Source: Mixophyes australis (Eukaryota; Chordata; Amphibia; Anura; Limnodynastidae). Taken from it: a DNA stretch of 64,000 bases. The notes beneath the pieces were generated by a model. The model ran no database searches, was not told the origin of the DNA, and saw only the letters and a program-made list of their open reading frames with translations. The stretch is from assembly GCA_036250195.1 (NCBI GenBank), contig JAVHZZ010000002.1:65416205-65480204 (forward strand), in the 5' to 3' direction. Below, one piece after another: positions 14,401 to 24,629 of this stretch (position 1 is its first letter; every line of letters begins with the position of its first letter). The translations under genes and the position numbers were made by a program.

Positions 14401-17400
14401 TTTTTTACATACTATTGGTCATAACGATTATAATCTCAAATTCACTCATAACAGGGATAAAATAAGATAGAATTTCTGGATTTGGTTTTACATGGTACAT
14501 CTAAGATTGTAACCACTAAGACTTATATTAAACCTGTGTATACTAGGAGCTTTTTGCATTTTTAGCTTGGTCAACAGAAGACCAACATTCCTTTTTCACA
14601 ATTTTGCTGCATTAAAAGGAATTGCAGCAACACTACATTTGCAATGAATAGTTGTCTACCTATGGCCAGAGATGTGGAGACAGTGGATACTCTGATAATC
14701 TGATTGGTTACGCCATGACCAATCATAACAACTGGATGGAAAACATTTAACAAACCAATCAAATAGATAAGTCCCTTCATTAATGTGATGGGAAAAAAAT
14801 ATAGGAACACCGAAGACCTTGTAAACCAATTGGGAAATACTATATTATTAATGAACCAGACTTAGTTCATTTCTTTTCAAAAAATGTTGTTAGAAAAGGT
14901 ATCTTCAGAAAACCAGGATTCTTAAATATATAAAAGCTGGCAGTATGCTAAAAAAAAACATTTTTTCAGATGTAATCATTGTTATGTTTACAAACTAGTG
15001 AGCGCCAATGCTAAATATTATATGAATTCCACCAAATCTGTTATATTTCAGACTAGACATCTCATGAACTGTCTATATATGTCAGTTATACACCTACTTC
15101 AGTGTACATGTGGGTTACAATATGTAGGTAAAAGTTAAACCAAATGCCTACTTAAACTCAGGATACAGGAACATGTTGAAATATTAAGAAAGTCAAACAG
15201 GTTCGACCATGTTCTGCAGCCGGTCCAAGGCCAAGCATCTCTATAGCCAAGTCTTGAATTCTTCTGCCAAACTGGAAGTCAAAGCAGGACGAAGTGCGTT
15301 CACCAGGGACATTTAATACAGGTTAAAGCAGGAAGAATATTTAGCATCAGGACGCAATACGTTCTCTAAACTTGGATTTAACATAATTTACAATTTGATT
15401 TCCCAAATGACTTTGGCTGCTTTTTTTATGCATATAGTTTTCCTATATCTCTAACTCAAAGGATGACGACTCCATGCTGTTCATTCAAGCTGAAAGAATG
15501 TGTTACTCACCAAATGCTTAATTAAAATGGGATTTCCTTTCTTCACAAACGTTACAGAAACAACTTGCCATTTACAGTAAATCAATACTTACAATTATAT
15601 ACAGCAGGTGCACTGTGCCACTAATAGAAGTACATTTATACAATAAGTTATACTTGCCAACTTTTTGAAGTGGGAATATGGGCGGAGGGGGCGTGGCTTA
15701 GCAAAGGGCATCTTTTCGGCCCCGCCCCGTGACATAATGAAGCATACATAACATTTTACACCGGGGAACAGGGCCAAAATTATGCGATTCCCTGAGAATC
15801 GCGTCATTGCGGCTATAATCCTGCCAATTTCACAAGGAAGTTGGCAGATGCGGGAGGATGCCCTACTCTCCCCGGAGTCCGGGAGACCTACCACACATTT
15901 CAGTAGAGTTAGCAAGTATGCAATAAGTTATTGCTAAGTGATATAGCCATATTGTTTTTGTAATGAACTCTGAAGGAATGACATAATAACTTACCAATTA
16001 TAAGCAATGATACCTGAGCTCACAATTTATACACATTTGTAGCGGGTATTTTTAGCGTTTCATTACATCCCTTGTCTATGACATGTATGTTAATACTACT
16101 TGTATATTATTCAAATATATAACATCTTTGTTAAGCTTGTTCCAGTGATTTTTTTGCTATACAGGGATGTGCACAAAACTCATATATAATAATTATTGTG
16201 TAAACATGTTAAACCTCTGATTCTTCTGTGAGATTCTTTCACTTCTATCATTTTTTTATCATGTTAATAAAGACATGGAAAGTGCATCAAATATACATGA
16301 AATAAGAGTGAATGGGGCCGTTCACATCACTGCATTCAAAAAATGTAAACTGTGGGTTTAATATTTTAGAAAAAAATGGGTAAAAGTGAAAACACATCAC
16401 TAACATGCACATTAGTTTCACGTGTTTTACCCAGTTTTCCAGTGTTCCATATGAACAAGCCCTGAAGCATTTTCCTGTAACACAAAACTATTTGTTTCCA
16501 TAAACAGCTACCGTCTAATATTTATGGTGTAAACTGGTTTGTCCAAGGTTGTCTGTGCCTTATCAGCGGTGTTGTGGCCACAAGCTCACACAGTGTTGTT
16601 TATAAAAGAATGCGGTGTCTCTAAGCGTTCCTACATGTACTTAGTAACAGGTTACTTCTCTCAGTGTCAGAGGTACACTCAATCCTGCTATGACAAATTA
16701 TACATTACATTAGTCACAGTGACAATTGGTTTGTAATAAATACCGGCCTTCGGGGCCTATTGATTAACATAACAATGATTTTTTTTTTGCTTCTCATTAT
16801 GGCAACAATAAAAAATCTGTTATCGACACAATTTATCAATAAAATCTCGATACTCAGCTCAGCTCTGTAATCCAGGCCCAGAGCGGTAAGAGTTATCTCA
16901 CTACTTAGCCGGGGCAGTCTCAGGGAATATGACCAGACTAGCCAGGTGCCATCATCGGTGGTACCCCCTTAAAGTACAGGACAAAGCACTATCATCGGCA
17001 AAAACACCCGGTTTCAACGCCAATGTGGCTTTTTGCCCTTTCATAAATATACTTCATTGTCTGTTAGTACTTAGAAAAGGACTTCTGCCAATTATTTAGA
17101 TATGCGAGGACTTGACCATGAAAAACTGAATGAATATAGTAATCAGTGCCGCTGTGCCGTACACCGAGTGTGATTGACACATCTGTACTGACAATTGTGC
17201 GCCGTGGCTCCCAGAGCTGCCGCAGCGATCTCACATTGGTGCCACAGCCAGGGGTGGTAAGCATGGTGGAGGACTACTTGGTAATAATTTTTACTTAAGG
17301 GTGCCTTGAAAATATGATGGAGATCCTAAGGGTGCCTCGACCTTTGAACTTTTGGGATCCACTGCTGTAAGCATTAATATTCTCCAGGGTGTTGGGCCAT

Positions 17401-18957
17401 TGTAAGTTTTGGCAGGGGTGAGTTTATTGGGAACTGTGAGGCTCCTGTATATGGGAGAAAACCCATAATTATACCAATTGGTGGATGGAGCACTAAGTAC
17501 ATTAAGTTGGCTTCTTTAAGTAATATGCTGGTGCTATACGAAGAATTATAATAATAATATTGATACTAATAAAATATTACAGCAAATATGTTGCTAAAAA
17601 ACATTTTAAAAAAAGTAAATCTAAAAAACATGGTGCAATTGTGTTTCAGACAGGAGGTCTGGGGGTAAATGTATCAAGCTGAGAGTTTTCCGGCAGGTTT
17701 TAAAAGTGGAGATGTTGCCTATAGCAACCAATCAGATTCTAGCTATCATTTTGTAGAATGTACTAAATAAATGATAGCTAGAATCTGATTGGTTTTTCAA
17801 ACCTGCCGAAAAACTCTCAGCTTAATACATTTACCCCCTGGTGTGCACAGGACAAACACATCCTTAATGACCACAACTTCTCAACTATTATAATTCCTAA
17901 TAAGTTCCTCAAAGTTTTACATCCAATTAAGTGCATACACACAGAACCATGGTCCTGTGCACTGGTATATTTAAAAAAAAAATGTAACTTCATTAGCCCT
18001 GGGAGTGACATTTAAGACAGAACCAGAATCCAATTAAAAATAAAGATCTTTTTAGTATTTATGACTTGTAGGTAACAGTAAAGTTTCAGAAACACCAATT
18101 TATTTGGTTGCTTTAAAATATGCTCTAATGAAACTCTAAGAGCAATTCAATTTAAAATCTTATATATGTTCCCAAGTTTTACATAAAATATAGAGCTTAA
18201 TATAGGAAAACAGGAAATCGGGCTGTAGTGCTAATCAAGTGTTAAAGGCCACCAGTTGTACTGTGGTAAGAGGATAGCTTGTTTGAAGTTGGAATTTGCT
18301 CCGTCAAGCACATCTGATGATGGTGCAGAGGTTATGTCATCAGCACATAAGATATCCTTGAGATAATAACCAAAGCTGAGGAATATACAGTGCTTACAGT
18401 AGCCTAGTGCAGCTTGGCCAGTATAAAGATCAAGAACTTTATACTCAAATAAGAATTTCACATAAGCTGATATCACATCAGGCTGGGCATATAGAGTGCC
18501 AACGTGATGCCCATGCAACGAGGGCTACGGGCACTGGGCATGTTCCTATGCAAGAACTATGGGGGTAAATGAATAGATTCAAGTCAATGGTTACATACTT
18601 AAAACATCATTCATTGTTAAATGTATATAATAATATGTGCGTGTTCTATATACATATAATAGCCGGGTGACTGCACATAAAAAGGATTTGTGGGAAACAC
18701 AACTCAGCATGTATATTATTGTGGGCGGATTATGTCCTGTTGAATGGACAATAAACAAAAGCGTTTCTGTCAAGTGCACAAAATCACAAGTTCTTGTATG
18801 GGGCAATTGTAGTTCCTCCTAACCAGGGAGCCACCTCCTATACCCTGATCCTTTCCACAGACTCTGAGCTATTCATACACAGTATTGTAAGTAACAGTGA
18901 TCAGTCTGCACATACTGACCAGTTGCCAGATCCAACGATGCAAACCTTGAGAGCCAT
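439..18957 (-). CDS. GPD1: Glycerol-3-phosphate dehydrogenase [NAD+], cytosolic; 5' part, coding exons 1-5 of a gene running off the left edge
   Basis: The enzyme reduces dihydroxyacetone phosphate to sn-glycerol 3-phosphate with NADH in the cytosol, linking glycolysis to lipid synthesis and the glycerophosphate shuttle. Coding segments, read on the minus strand: 18957-18920, 12595-12418, 3323-3183, 1265-1127 and 551-439. They join in frame (phases 2, 0, 0, 1, 0) into 203 residues with no stop. The N-terminal Rossmann signature GSGNWGS sits at residues 9-15, and the stretches [41 protein letters not shown] and VEICGALK are nearly identical to vertebrate GPD1 as I know it. Two lysines expected in the active site are present: K119, ending exon 3 (SLIK), and K203, ending exon 5 (CGALK). 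Vertebrate GPD1 is about 349 residues, so roughly 146 are missing, starting at NVVAVGAGF; no exon for these is visible in 1-438. It is the next gene downstream of SMARCD1 on the same strand. Identity is sure; which GPD1-like paralogue rests on synteny. Confidence 0.96.
610..1100. repeat. Long foldback (inverted-repeat) element filling GPD1 intron 4
   Basis: Two arms of roughly 230 bp, about 610-843 and 867-1100, are reverse complements with scattered mismatches around a 25-bp loop. Matched landmarks include ggagtaatacaaggaggc against gcctccttgtattactcc, agtcacgtgact in both arms, and acctgacttc against aagtcaggt. Both arms carry the CACGTG E-box core. The outer ends fade near the exon flanks and no clear target-site duplication could be assigned. 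It is most likely a MITE-type snap-back DNA element of unassigned family. Confidence 0.8.
1127..1265 (-). CDS. GPD1: GPD1 coding exon 4
   Basis: 139 bases, residues 120-165 plus one base of G166 ([13 protein letters not shown] to KFCETTI). It includes the conserved SVLMGANIA motif. The acceptor is TTCCAG|GGT and the donor ATAG|GTAAGC. Confidence 0.95.
1266..3182. other. GPD1 intron 3
   Basis: Contains a short SINE/LINE-like tail with ctggcgctatat followed by (TAA)n at about 1755-1797, and a GATCAGCACTC minisatellite at 2588-2890. The remainder is unremarkable AT-rich sequence without exons. Confidence 0.7.
2588..2890. repeat. Minisatellite, TCTGATCAGCACTC core
   Basis: About a dozen irregular copies of a 20-30 bp unit made of tctgatcagcactc followed by a C-rich/T-rich spacer of variable length. 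It creates a spurious 177-codon open frame on the plus strand. It lies in GPD1 intron 3. Confidence 0.85.
3183..3323 (-). CDS. GPD1: GPD1 coding exon 3
   Basis: 141 bases, residues 73-119 ([18 protein letters not shown] to GLSLIK). It contains the conserved VVPHQFIGK segment and ends at active-site lysine K119. The acceptor is CCCTAG|GTG and the donor AAG|GTGTGAGT. The overlapping GTGAGT two bases downstream looks stronger, but using it would break the frame into exon 4. The acceptor lies only about 65 bp from a 10-copy minisatellite. Confidence 0.94.
3391..3930. repeat. 54-bp minisatellite, 10 copies, beside GPD1 exon 3
   Basis: Ten head-to-tail copies of a 54-bp unit (…acctttctatataacccac…attactctgcagagtgtata…) differ at only a few positions. 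Because 54 is divisible by three, several frames stay open for the whole array, giving artefactual ORFs on both strands. It lies at the 3' end of GPD1 intron 2, starting about 65 bp upstream (in transcription) of the exon 3 acceptor. Confidence 0.95.
4490..4665. mobile_element. PIF/Harbinger-type MITE (palindromic, CCAATCAGATTCTAGCT family)
   Basis: Nearly perfect palindrome: gtttgaaaaagtggagatgttgcc… with the reverse complement ggcaacatccccactttttcaaac. The core (aaccaatcagattctagctatcattttgtagaatgt) is shared with copies at 6597, 17662, 32973, 34495 and 56572. The ends are degenerate here. Confidence 0.85.
5370..5442. repeat. (TA)n microsatellite
   Basis: About 70 bases of nearly pure TA with small interruptions. 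It produces artefactual YIYIYI reading frames. Confidence 0.95.
5528..5792. mobile_element. hAT-type MITE, GC-rich palindrome with 8-bp TSD
   Basis: Flanked by the perfect 8-bp duplication gtatgagc (5520-5527 and 5793-5800). Terminal inverted repeats begin CAGGGGCGGATC and end GATCCGCCACTG. The arms fold back through a long GC-rich stem (gggcagcacactgtccctgcctgtcactg and its complement) around a ttttaaaac-type centre. CAG/CTG ends and 8-bp duplications are diagnostic of the hAT superfamily. Confidence 0.9.
6597..6919. mobile_element. PIF/Harbinger-type MITE carrying a nested hAT MITE
   Basis: Termini GGGGTATATTTACTAAACTG and the inverted CAGTTTAGTAAATATACCCC are flanked by a 3-bp duplication TAT (6594-6596 and 6920-6922). 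The core belongs to the CCAATCAGATTCTAGCT palindrome family. It is split by the hAT insertion at 6692-6839. Confidence 0.88.
6692..6839. mobile_element. hAT MITE nested in the MITE at 6597
   Basis: Foldback element with arms gctctccaagtgtt…aactacaagcccc and the complementary gggacttgtagttttacaatacctggagagcc. The 8-bp host sequence tactaaat is duplicated at 6684-6691 and 6840-6847. It belongs to the same family as the copy at 27541. Confidence 0.86.
9627..9665. repeat. (TA)n microsatellite
   Basis: Short TA run followed by tatgtgtgtatg. Confidence 0.9.
11590..12115 (+). mobile_element. tRNA-derived SINE with LINE-like tail, interrupted
   Basis: The head has a box A-like GTGGTTAGCATTG (about 11598) and a box B-like GAGTTCGATTCC (about 11635), then the conserved TTTGTACGTTCTCCACGTGCTTGCGTGGGTTTCC-type body and a tail ggggcagggactgatgtgaatg…attggcgctatataaat at 12033-12115. 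The head to 11786 and the tail from about 12001 are separated by an unrelated insertion. The same SINE occurs in reverse at 33635-33870 and as a tail at 58378. Confidence 0.82.
11787..12000. mobile_element. Insertion within the SINE (CCTCCCAACATGTC element)
   Basis: Begins catccctcccaacatgtctgtccc and ends in gggactgtcccgttgcaatcaagac. It interrupts SINE sequence that is continuous in the 33635 copy. GC-rich middle with gtggccatattacaaaggggg-like motifs. Family and exact ends are uncertain. Confidence 0.55.
12418..12595 (-). CDS. GPD1: GPD1 coding exon 2
   Basis: 178 bases encoding the last base of W13 and residues 14-72 ([11 protein letters not shown] to LPANV), the rest of the Rossmann beta-alpha-beta unit. 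The acceptor is CCACAG|G and the donor GTG|GTAAGT. Both boundaries keep the frame and match the family. Confidence 0.95.
13148..13527 (+). pseudogene. Penelope-like element reverse transcriptase, 5' fragment
   Basis: Plus-strand translation around 13220-13440 reads like the RT N-terminal part of Penelope-like elements ([20 protein letters not shown], then a lysine/leucine-rich helix). It continues in a shifted frame as [17 protein letters not shown], matching the usual LVTIDVxSLYTSIPHxxGI block that carries the first catalytic aspartate (here lost). Stops and frame changes make it a dead copy. The family assignment is from memory of motif order. Confidence 0.68.
13528..14153. mobile_element. 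Probable Harbinger-like MITE splitting the Penelope-like relic
   Basis: Ends are imperfect inverted repeats (ctctacttatcaaactgagaaaagccc against agccctatcgcttgatattaataaataggg). The retroelement reading resumes after it with the next RT motif. The interior includes AT-rich microsatellite at about 13815-13860. Exact ends and duplication are not clear. Confidence 0.45.
14160..15260 (+). pseudogene. Penelope-like element RT C-terminus and GIY-YIG endonuclease remnant
   Basis: Reading across frames on the plus strand: [18 protein letters not shown] at about 14235 (RT motif of the G-x-AMG type), IEFLDLVLH at about 14470 (family IxFLDL), [26 protein letters not shown], and at about 15090-15175 [14 protein letters not shown] followed by [15 protein letters not shown]. 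The last is the GIY-YIG endonuclease core typical of Penelope-like elements. Multiple stops and frameshifts show it is inactive. The motif order RT then GIY-YIG excludes LINE and LTR families. Confidence 0.75.
15650..15921. mobile_element. hAT MITE, ATACTTGCCAAC ends
   Basis: Termini ATACTTGCCAAC and inverted GTTAGCAAGTATG, flanked by the 8-bp duplication aataagtt (15642-15649 and 15922-15929). Internal gcgtcattgcgg and cgggag motifs are shared with the copies at 39684 and 50585. Confidence 0.87.
17662..17837. mobile_element. PIF/Harbinger-type MITE (CCAATCAGATTCTAGCT family)
   Basis: Palindrome with ends GGGGTAAATGTATCAAGCTG and inverted TTAATACATTTACCCC, and a 3-bp duplication CTG at 17659-17661 and 17838-17840. 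Both halves carry the tgatagctagaatctgatt core. Confidence 0.88.
18920..18957 (-). CDS. GPD1: GPD1 coding exon 1
   Basis: Encodes residues 1-12 and two bases of W13: start codon, then a beta strand (KVCIV) and the first glycines of the NAD-binding loop. The donor reads TG|GTCAGT. The ATG is chosen because it opens directly onto the family N-terminus and splices in phase to exon 2. A TTTAAA at 19074-19079, about 118 bp upstream, could be a weak TATA element; the start of transcription cannot be placed from sequence. Confidence 0.93.
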
Positions 18958-19677
18958 GACCATGTATCCAGCTGCAGGGTTAGTCCTCGGGAGATTGCTG
19001 CTGTCACCTTGCACTGTGTGACTCCAGATCGGACTAGTTCTCTATACTTTCAGCCAGCGCCAAACTCTTGCCATTTAAACATATGCTGAGTGCGTCTTGT
19101 GAAACTCAGGACACACCCCCCAAACTCCGATTGGCGGAGAGCGGACTCCTTGCCCACTTAGTGACATGAGTCATTGAGCAGCTGCTGTGTGACCCAGGCT
19201 GGTAACATTGTGCCAGGACCTGCACCTGGCAGGACAACTAGGGCCAAGACAGCAATTCATTTATTGTACTGTAAATGGCCTCTAAGGGGTCCATGTGTGC
19301 CATAAGCTACACACGTTGTATCAAAGTACAGAGAAGAAAATCCAAATTAAATAATAAGCAGCTGTGAGAGGTGTTTTCAAAACAAGGATTTGCAGCGCTG
19401 CATTTAAGAATATATGTCATTTATTTTTGCATTTTTAAATCAGCACTGTGATTTAATAAGTGTCAGAGAACAATATCAGCACTGCCTTTCTTTAACAGTT
19501 TGTATTATTCTTGTTTATTTATATAGCAATAACCAGTGGTGGAATTGGGGCTGGATACAGTGATTTGTCATACTGCCACTTCTTCTACTGCCTTCATTGT
19601 AAGACTATAACATTCCATTTAATTACATTTCGCATACCGCCACTTCTAATTTCCCCTTCGACCACTGCACTAACCAT

Positions 19678-20284
19678 GGGGCACATTTATCAATGTTCGG
19701 CAAAAATGAAAAATAGTTATCAATCCTTATCGCATGGATAAGGATTGAACTATTTCTCAAATTTATTAAAAACAGATCACAGAAACAGCAGTTCCGATAA
19801 ACTGTTGTTTCTGTGATAAAAAAAAATCACACTTACCCCGCCTCTTCGCAACGCGGTGTACATGGATCTCCTCCAGGTCCTCTTCATTTTTCTTTACTCT
19901 GGAATTGCGCATGTGCAGTTCGAAAAACTGCACATGCGCAAAAAAAAACATCCCCGCTCTGTCTCCGCAACTATAGTTGCAGAGAGAGCGGTGAGTGACA
20001 GGGAGAGATCATGTGATCCATCCACACATGCGCTGTCCAGCTTTTCTCTTCGGAGCAGAGCTGACAGCACTGAAATATGACAATTATGATAATGTACGCG
20101 CATACATTATCAAGACAAGTTACCGAAAAAAAACTTTTTTTCAGAACTTGTTTGATTGCAGTTGGGAGCAGTCACCATACTGTAGAATGGTGACTGCCCC
20201 TAAAAACTAAAAGGAATGCGGAGGACACAGAGGGATGTTTTTTTTAATGGTAAGTGCACTATCATTATTTGTTAAATATGCCCC
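19678..20284. mobile_element. PIF/Harbinger-like non-autonomous element with 3-bp TSD
   Basis: Ends GGGGCACATTTATCAATG and inverted TGTTAAATATGCCCC, with the duplication CAT at 19675-19677 and 20285-20287. The 607-bp body has an internal hairpin gcgcatgtgcagtt…aactgcacatgcgc near 19907-19940. No coding capacity. It sits about 720 bp upstream of the GPD1 start codon. Confidence 0.8.
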
Positions 20285-20914
20285 CATATTACGCAGCGTA
20301 GTAATGACAATATGTAATCACTTACACCAGGAGCTGATAAACAATGGGTGAGACTTATACTGCATCCGTGAGTGGATTCAGTGTGGTCAGGATACAAATC
20401 AATTACCTGCATTCGGTTATCAACAACTAGTCTAATAACGTCTTATGTGGAGTGGTCACCTCTCATAAGTAAAATCTGCTAATAGCTGGGACTCAGCAGT
20501 ACTCAATCTCCAGTATTTGGAAACTCGTATATATTTATTATACCTGAGGAAACAATGTGGTGTAAGAGCTGACAACGTGGAGTTACAGAACCAAGTGGCT
20601 CTGACTCCAGAGCCTCAGGTAGAGGCTATCAATGTTCTTCTACATATATTACACCAGGTGTCCATCCCCCATGACAGACATGTCTCCTAACAGGTGTGTC
20701 TGTGGGTGATTCCACCTCTGAATGTCCACACAACCTTACTGTACCTGCTCGCCCATCCCTCACTTAAGCGTACACAGTAGTAATTCAAAGATGCGTCTGA
20801 GTTGCACAAGGACAGGCGCTTATGCATTTTTCATGTATATACAGTATAGAAATTATTATTTTAGACAAAAATGGACTTGTACAGGGGAATAACTCCACAT
20901 TAGTGGGCTACAAA

Positions 20915-21335
20915 GCAATATTTTTCTTCTAAGGGCCCCCATGTACCTTTTCTATTCCAACATGACTGTGCCCCAGTGCACAAAGCAAGACCTACAAATA
21001 CATGGTTTGATGAGGTCAATGTGTAAGAACTTGACTGGCCTGCACAGAGCCCTGACCTCAACCCCATTGAACACCTTTGGGATGAACTGGAACGGAGATT
21101 GTGAGCCAGGCCTTCTCGTCCAACATCAGTGCCTGACGTCTTAAATGCTCTACAGAATGAATGGGCACAAATTCCCACAGAAATACTCCAACATCTTGTG
21201 GAAAGGCTTCCAAATAGAGTGCAAAAGGGGGACCGACTCCATATTAAAATATATGTATCTGAATACAATGTCATTATAGTCCCTGTTGGTGTAATGGTCA
21301 AGCGTCCGAACACTTTTGCCCATATAGTGTACATT
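20915..21335 (+). pseudogene. Tc1/mariner transposase C-terminal relic with 3' inverted repeat
   Basis: Plus-strand translation with small frame changes gives FQHDCAPVHKA-like residues at about 20955 and SPDLNPIEHLWDELERRL at about 21050-21105, the block carrying the last acidic residue of the DD34E triad. It ends in the terminal sequence gcgtccgaacacttttgcccatatagtgta (21303-21332). The N-terminal DNA-binding part and the first two aspartates are absent, so this is a 5'-truncated dead copy. Confidence 0.88.
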
Positions 21336-21368
21336 GAAAAGCTCTTTTATGTACTGTGTGGATTCTAA

Positions 21369-21562
21369 GGGGCAGATTCAATTAGCAGCCAGACCTCACC
21401 CCAATGTCCAATTTCGCACCTTGCTGACAAATATGTACCATAACCTCTGCTCATTTTCCCTTGTATGTTTATGTGACACAAGGGAAAGCGAAAGGAGATT
21501 CTAGTAAAATCTGGCCGTGATATCTCTCCGCAGACACCTCGTGGATAATTGAATCTGCCCTT
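21369..21562. mobile_element. Harbinger-like MITE, GGGGCAGATTCAATTA ends
   Basis: Inverted ends GGGGCAGATTCAATTA and TAATTGAATCTGCCC. The left flank is TAA; the right junction has decayed. Related termini (GGGGCATATTCAATTG) occur at 58637 and 38196. Confidence 0.7.
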
Positions 21563-24500
21563 TAGCCTAAAACTTCACTTGAGGTAACAGCAAGTACTGG
21601 CAAAAAGAAAAAAAAGTAAAATTGTTTGGCTACTAATGGAAACAGAAGAGTTTGAGGCCTATCATCATAACACCCTGTCAAAATCAGACATGGAGGAAAA
21701 CAAAGTTGGGATTTACTAATTAAGGCAACAAAGTCAATGAATGTGTGAAATAACTTACTAAGTTTATTTACACAAATAATGCTGTAACTGAAAAAGAACA
21801 AGCATGAGTAGCATACTGTTTCAATTGAATAATGAAGAATGGAGGGCAAACACCAGGGATAGGCACCTAAAATAACCTTACTACAACTGAAACAGTATCA
21901 TGAGAAAAAATATTTTTAGAATTTAATATGTTTAAGTACAATTGTTCTAGTAACCCCCATTGTGTCTGTGTGTGCGGAATTCTCAGACCACGGTCATACT
22001 CAGACAATACTGCAGCAATGTAACGCTTCAGAGCACCAGCCGGACAGCAGAGAGCTGGCAGAGCAGAATTGCACAGAAAGACACAAAGTGCCTCCAGCCA
22101 CCAACTTCCTTGTACAAATAATATTTGCAATGGCACCAAAAAATATAAACCATCCACACGTTGTAACCTTTAAAAGTGGAGAGGGCACACATTTATCTAT
22201 ATTACAGTGGAATTACCCCCATGTAACTTAAACTGCATGTTGTTTAACCCTTTATTTGTCAATGATGCTTTAAAACAATTTTTTCTGTTGTCCAAGACTT
22301 AGACTAAATCAAATAACTCACATAATACAATGTTATTTAAGAATACTATATTATTTAACTATACATGTTATATTGTGTGTGCACTGCAATGATGTCATGT
22401 ATTTTCTGGGGGGTGCTGAGGTAAGCATAAAGTAAGGTGGTAAGTTACTGTTGGGTAGAAGGTAAGATCTAGACAGCTTGAGTGAAGAACATCTGATGCA
22501 AGTGGGGGGAGACACTTGTCAGCACAGTTTGAGGGACTCATGTGTTAGGGGTACTAAGCAGGAATCTAAGTTCCATTATTACAGAGTGCCTTTGGTAAGC
22601 AGACATCTTAGGTCGGGAGACATGGGCTGTTATCAGCGTTAAATCGCAGAAGGGCCACGCCATGTATTAAGAGATGCTACCTAGGGCCTTGCCATCACAT
22701 ACCCAGACGCTCTGAACTGCCCACTGCAGGATACTGTATCTCACCTGGCTATCGTGTATTTTATATTTGGAAAGTTCCTGTTTTGCTGTGCCGTGTTACT
22801 CTACACCTTCAGCACTAATCGAACGGTGTTGAACCTGCACCTGATATCGGGCTGAGTGATCTACAGGACCCTGTATGCTCACAGTAACTCTTACCTTTTT
22901 ACTCTTTCCTTGGCGGAGGTGCTACCAAGCAACATCTAAATGCGTGTTTACAGTAGTCGGTTGTTTTACAAATTCCAGTATTGATCACTAGATGGGTGTA
23001 TGCTTTCAAAAAAAATAAAGGGTTAAACAGGAATGAACTTTCACATATCCTCCTGTTATTCGTGTATATTTGTGCTGGGTTACCATACATCTTCTCCAGG
23101 ATGAAGTCTTCCGCTCTGACAAAATTTGCTGGTAAGGCTGAACAAGTTTGCAAAGACTACACATTAGTGAAGACTGAGCAGAGCCCTGTGGCACATTATA
23201 CTTGTTGTAAAAGTATGAGATGTAGGAACTGAAAACAAAATACCCATCACTGGTTTGGCATGAGATCTAATGATTAACATGCATCAGTATAGCTGTACTA
23301 AAATTTAAAATATGATGAAAATAGGACTATGGAATGTAGAGTAGTTTAGAGCTATCCATAACATGGATATATAATAAAAATGCTTGATAATCCGGCCACT
23401 GGACAGCATCACTCTACAATTGAGTGGTTAATTTTACCCATATTAATATAGCAGCAACCAATTAATCAATGTAAAAGTCAAGACATAAAGCTGCCATGTT
23501 TTAGCAAACTTCTATTAAATAGAAGTGTCTGTCTCATGATAAACACTATTAAAATATATAGTTTATTTTTAAGTTTAGTTTTACTATTGGCAGGGAGTGC
23601 AGAACAAAATGGCCATGTAGGTAACACTATTAGCTAAGTATGTATAATACCGCGATTACAGCACAATGAGTAAGGAAACGCGTACAGCTAGCTAGAGTAG
23701 CTGCATAATCTACAGACATTCATTCCAAAAATAGAACTGTGGAAACACAGATGCCCTCATTAAAACTATGTTTAAAAATAGAGAGATAAATTGTAGACTT
23801 TAAAAACAGCTCATCCACTTTCTGACAATTACCTTTAAAAATGCATTTGAACACCCTGTACGTGTATTGTGGGGACACCCTTCATTTTGCTCAGGATTTG
23901 AAAATTTGGGACATTTAAATGTCAGGAAGTTTGGTAACTAAAGAGAGACTATGCTCCACTAAGGCCAACTCCTTCATGAAGGACAGATTTCTTCCAGGAG
24001 TTCCCGGCTTAGACGAGGATTCAAAGTAATAGACCTTCACCACAATTACGGGGGCGAGGAATGCATTTTTTACAATGACAAAGTGAAAAGGTCTCCCACA
24101 TCCAACAAGTATATTTTGCTTTTAAGACCGATCACGGTTTACTAGTTCAGTTTTATGAATTCAGCCAAATACGGGAAGAACAAAAAAAAAAAATCAGAGA
24201 TTGTCCGAGGACAAAAATTGGAATGTGTGTGCGAGGTCATCAGATTGTCTGATGACCGTTATCGGTATATGCGTCATTGACAGTTACAATTCACACTGCA
24301 CTGTCCACATGAAATTAATTATTTTCTTTTCTGGATAAAATTTTCCTTTAACTGTACATGTGTGACATACATTCTAATATGCTTTCACACAAATGTAAGA
24401 CATTTGTAATTGAGAGTTGGGTGATGGTTATTCCTCTCTTGGGTTAGCCTATACATAATAGATTTCTCCTATTCAATAAACATGTTGAAGGACGGCATAG

Positions 24501-24629
24501 AAGCTTGGCAAACAGTTAATAACAGAATTAGATAGCAAGGTTACATACATTAAAGACCATGAATACATCAAACCATCTACTTTTGGTTGCACCCCCAGTA
24601 GTGTATTTATAATTAAATGGACAAATACT

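Larger units (their letters stand above)
12596..18919. other. GPD1 intron 1
   Basis: 6.3 kb without exons. It holds the Penelope-like relic (13148-15260), the hAT MITE at 15650 and the Harbinger MITE at 17662. Stretches 12640-13140, 15930-17650 and 17840-18900 show nothing identifiable. Confidence 0.65.
18958..24629. other. Intergenic region between GPD1 5' end and SMARCD1 3' end
   Basis: Contains Harbinger-like MITEs at 19678 and 21369 and a Tc1 relic at about 20915. The GPD1 promoter must lie in its first part. Nothing recognisable was seen in 21570-24629 apart from AT-rich sequence. Confidence 0.6.
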
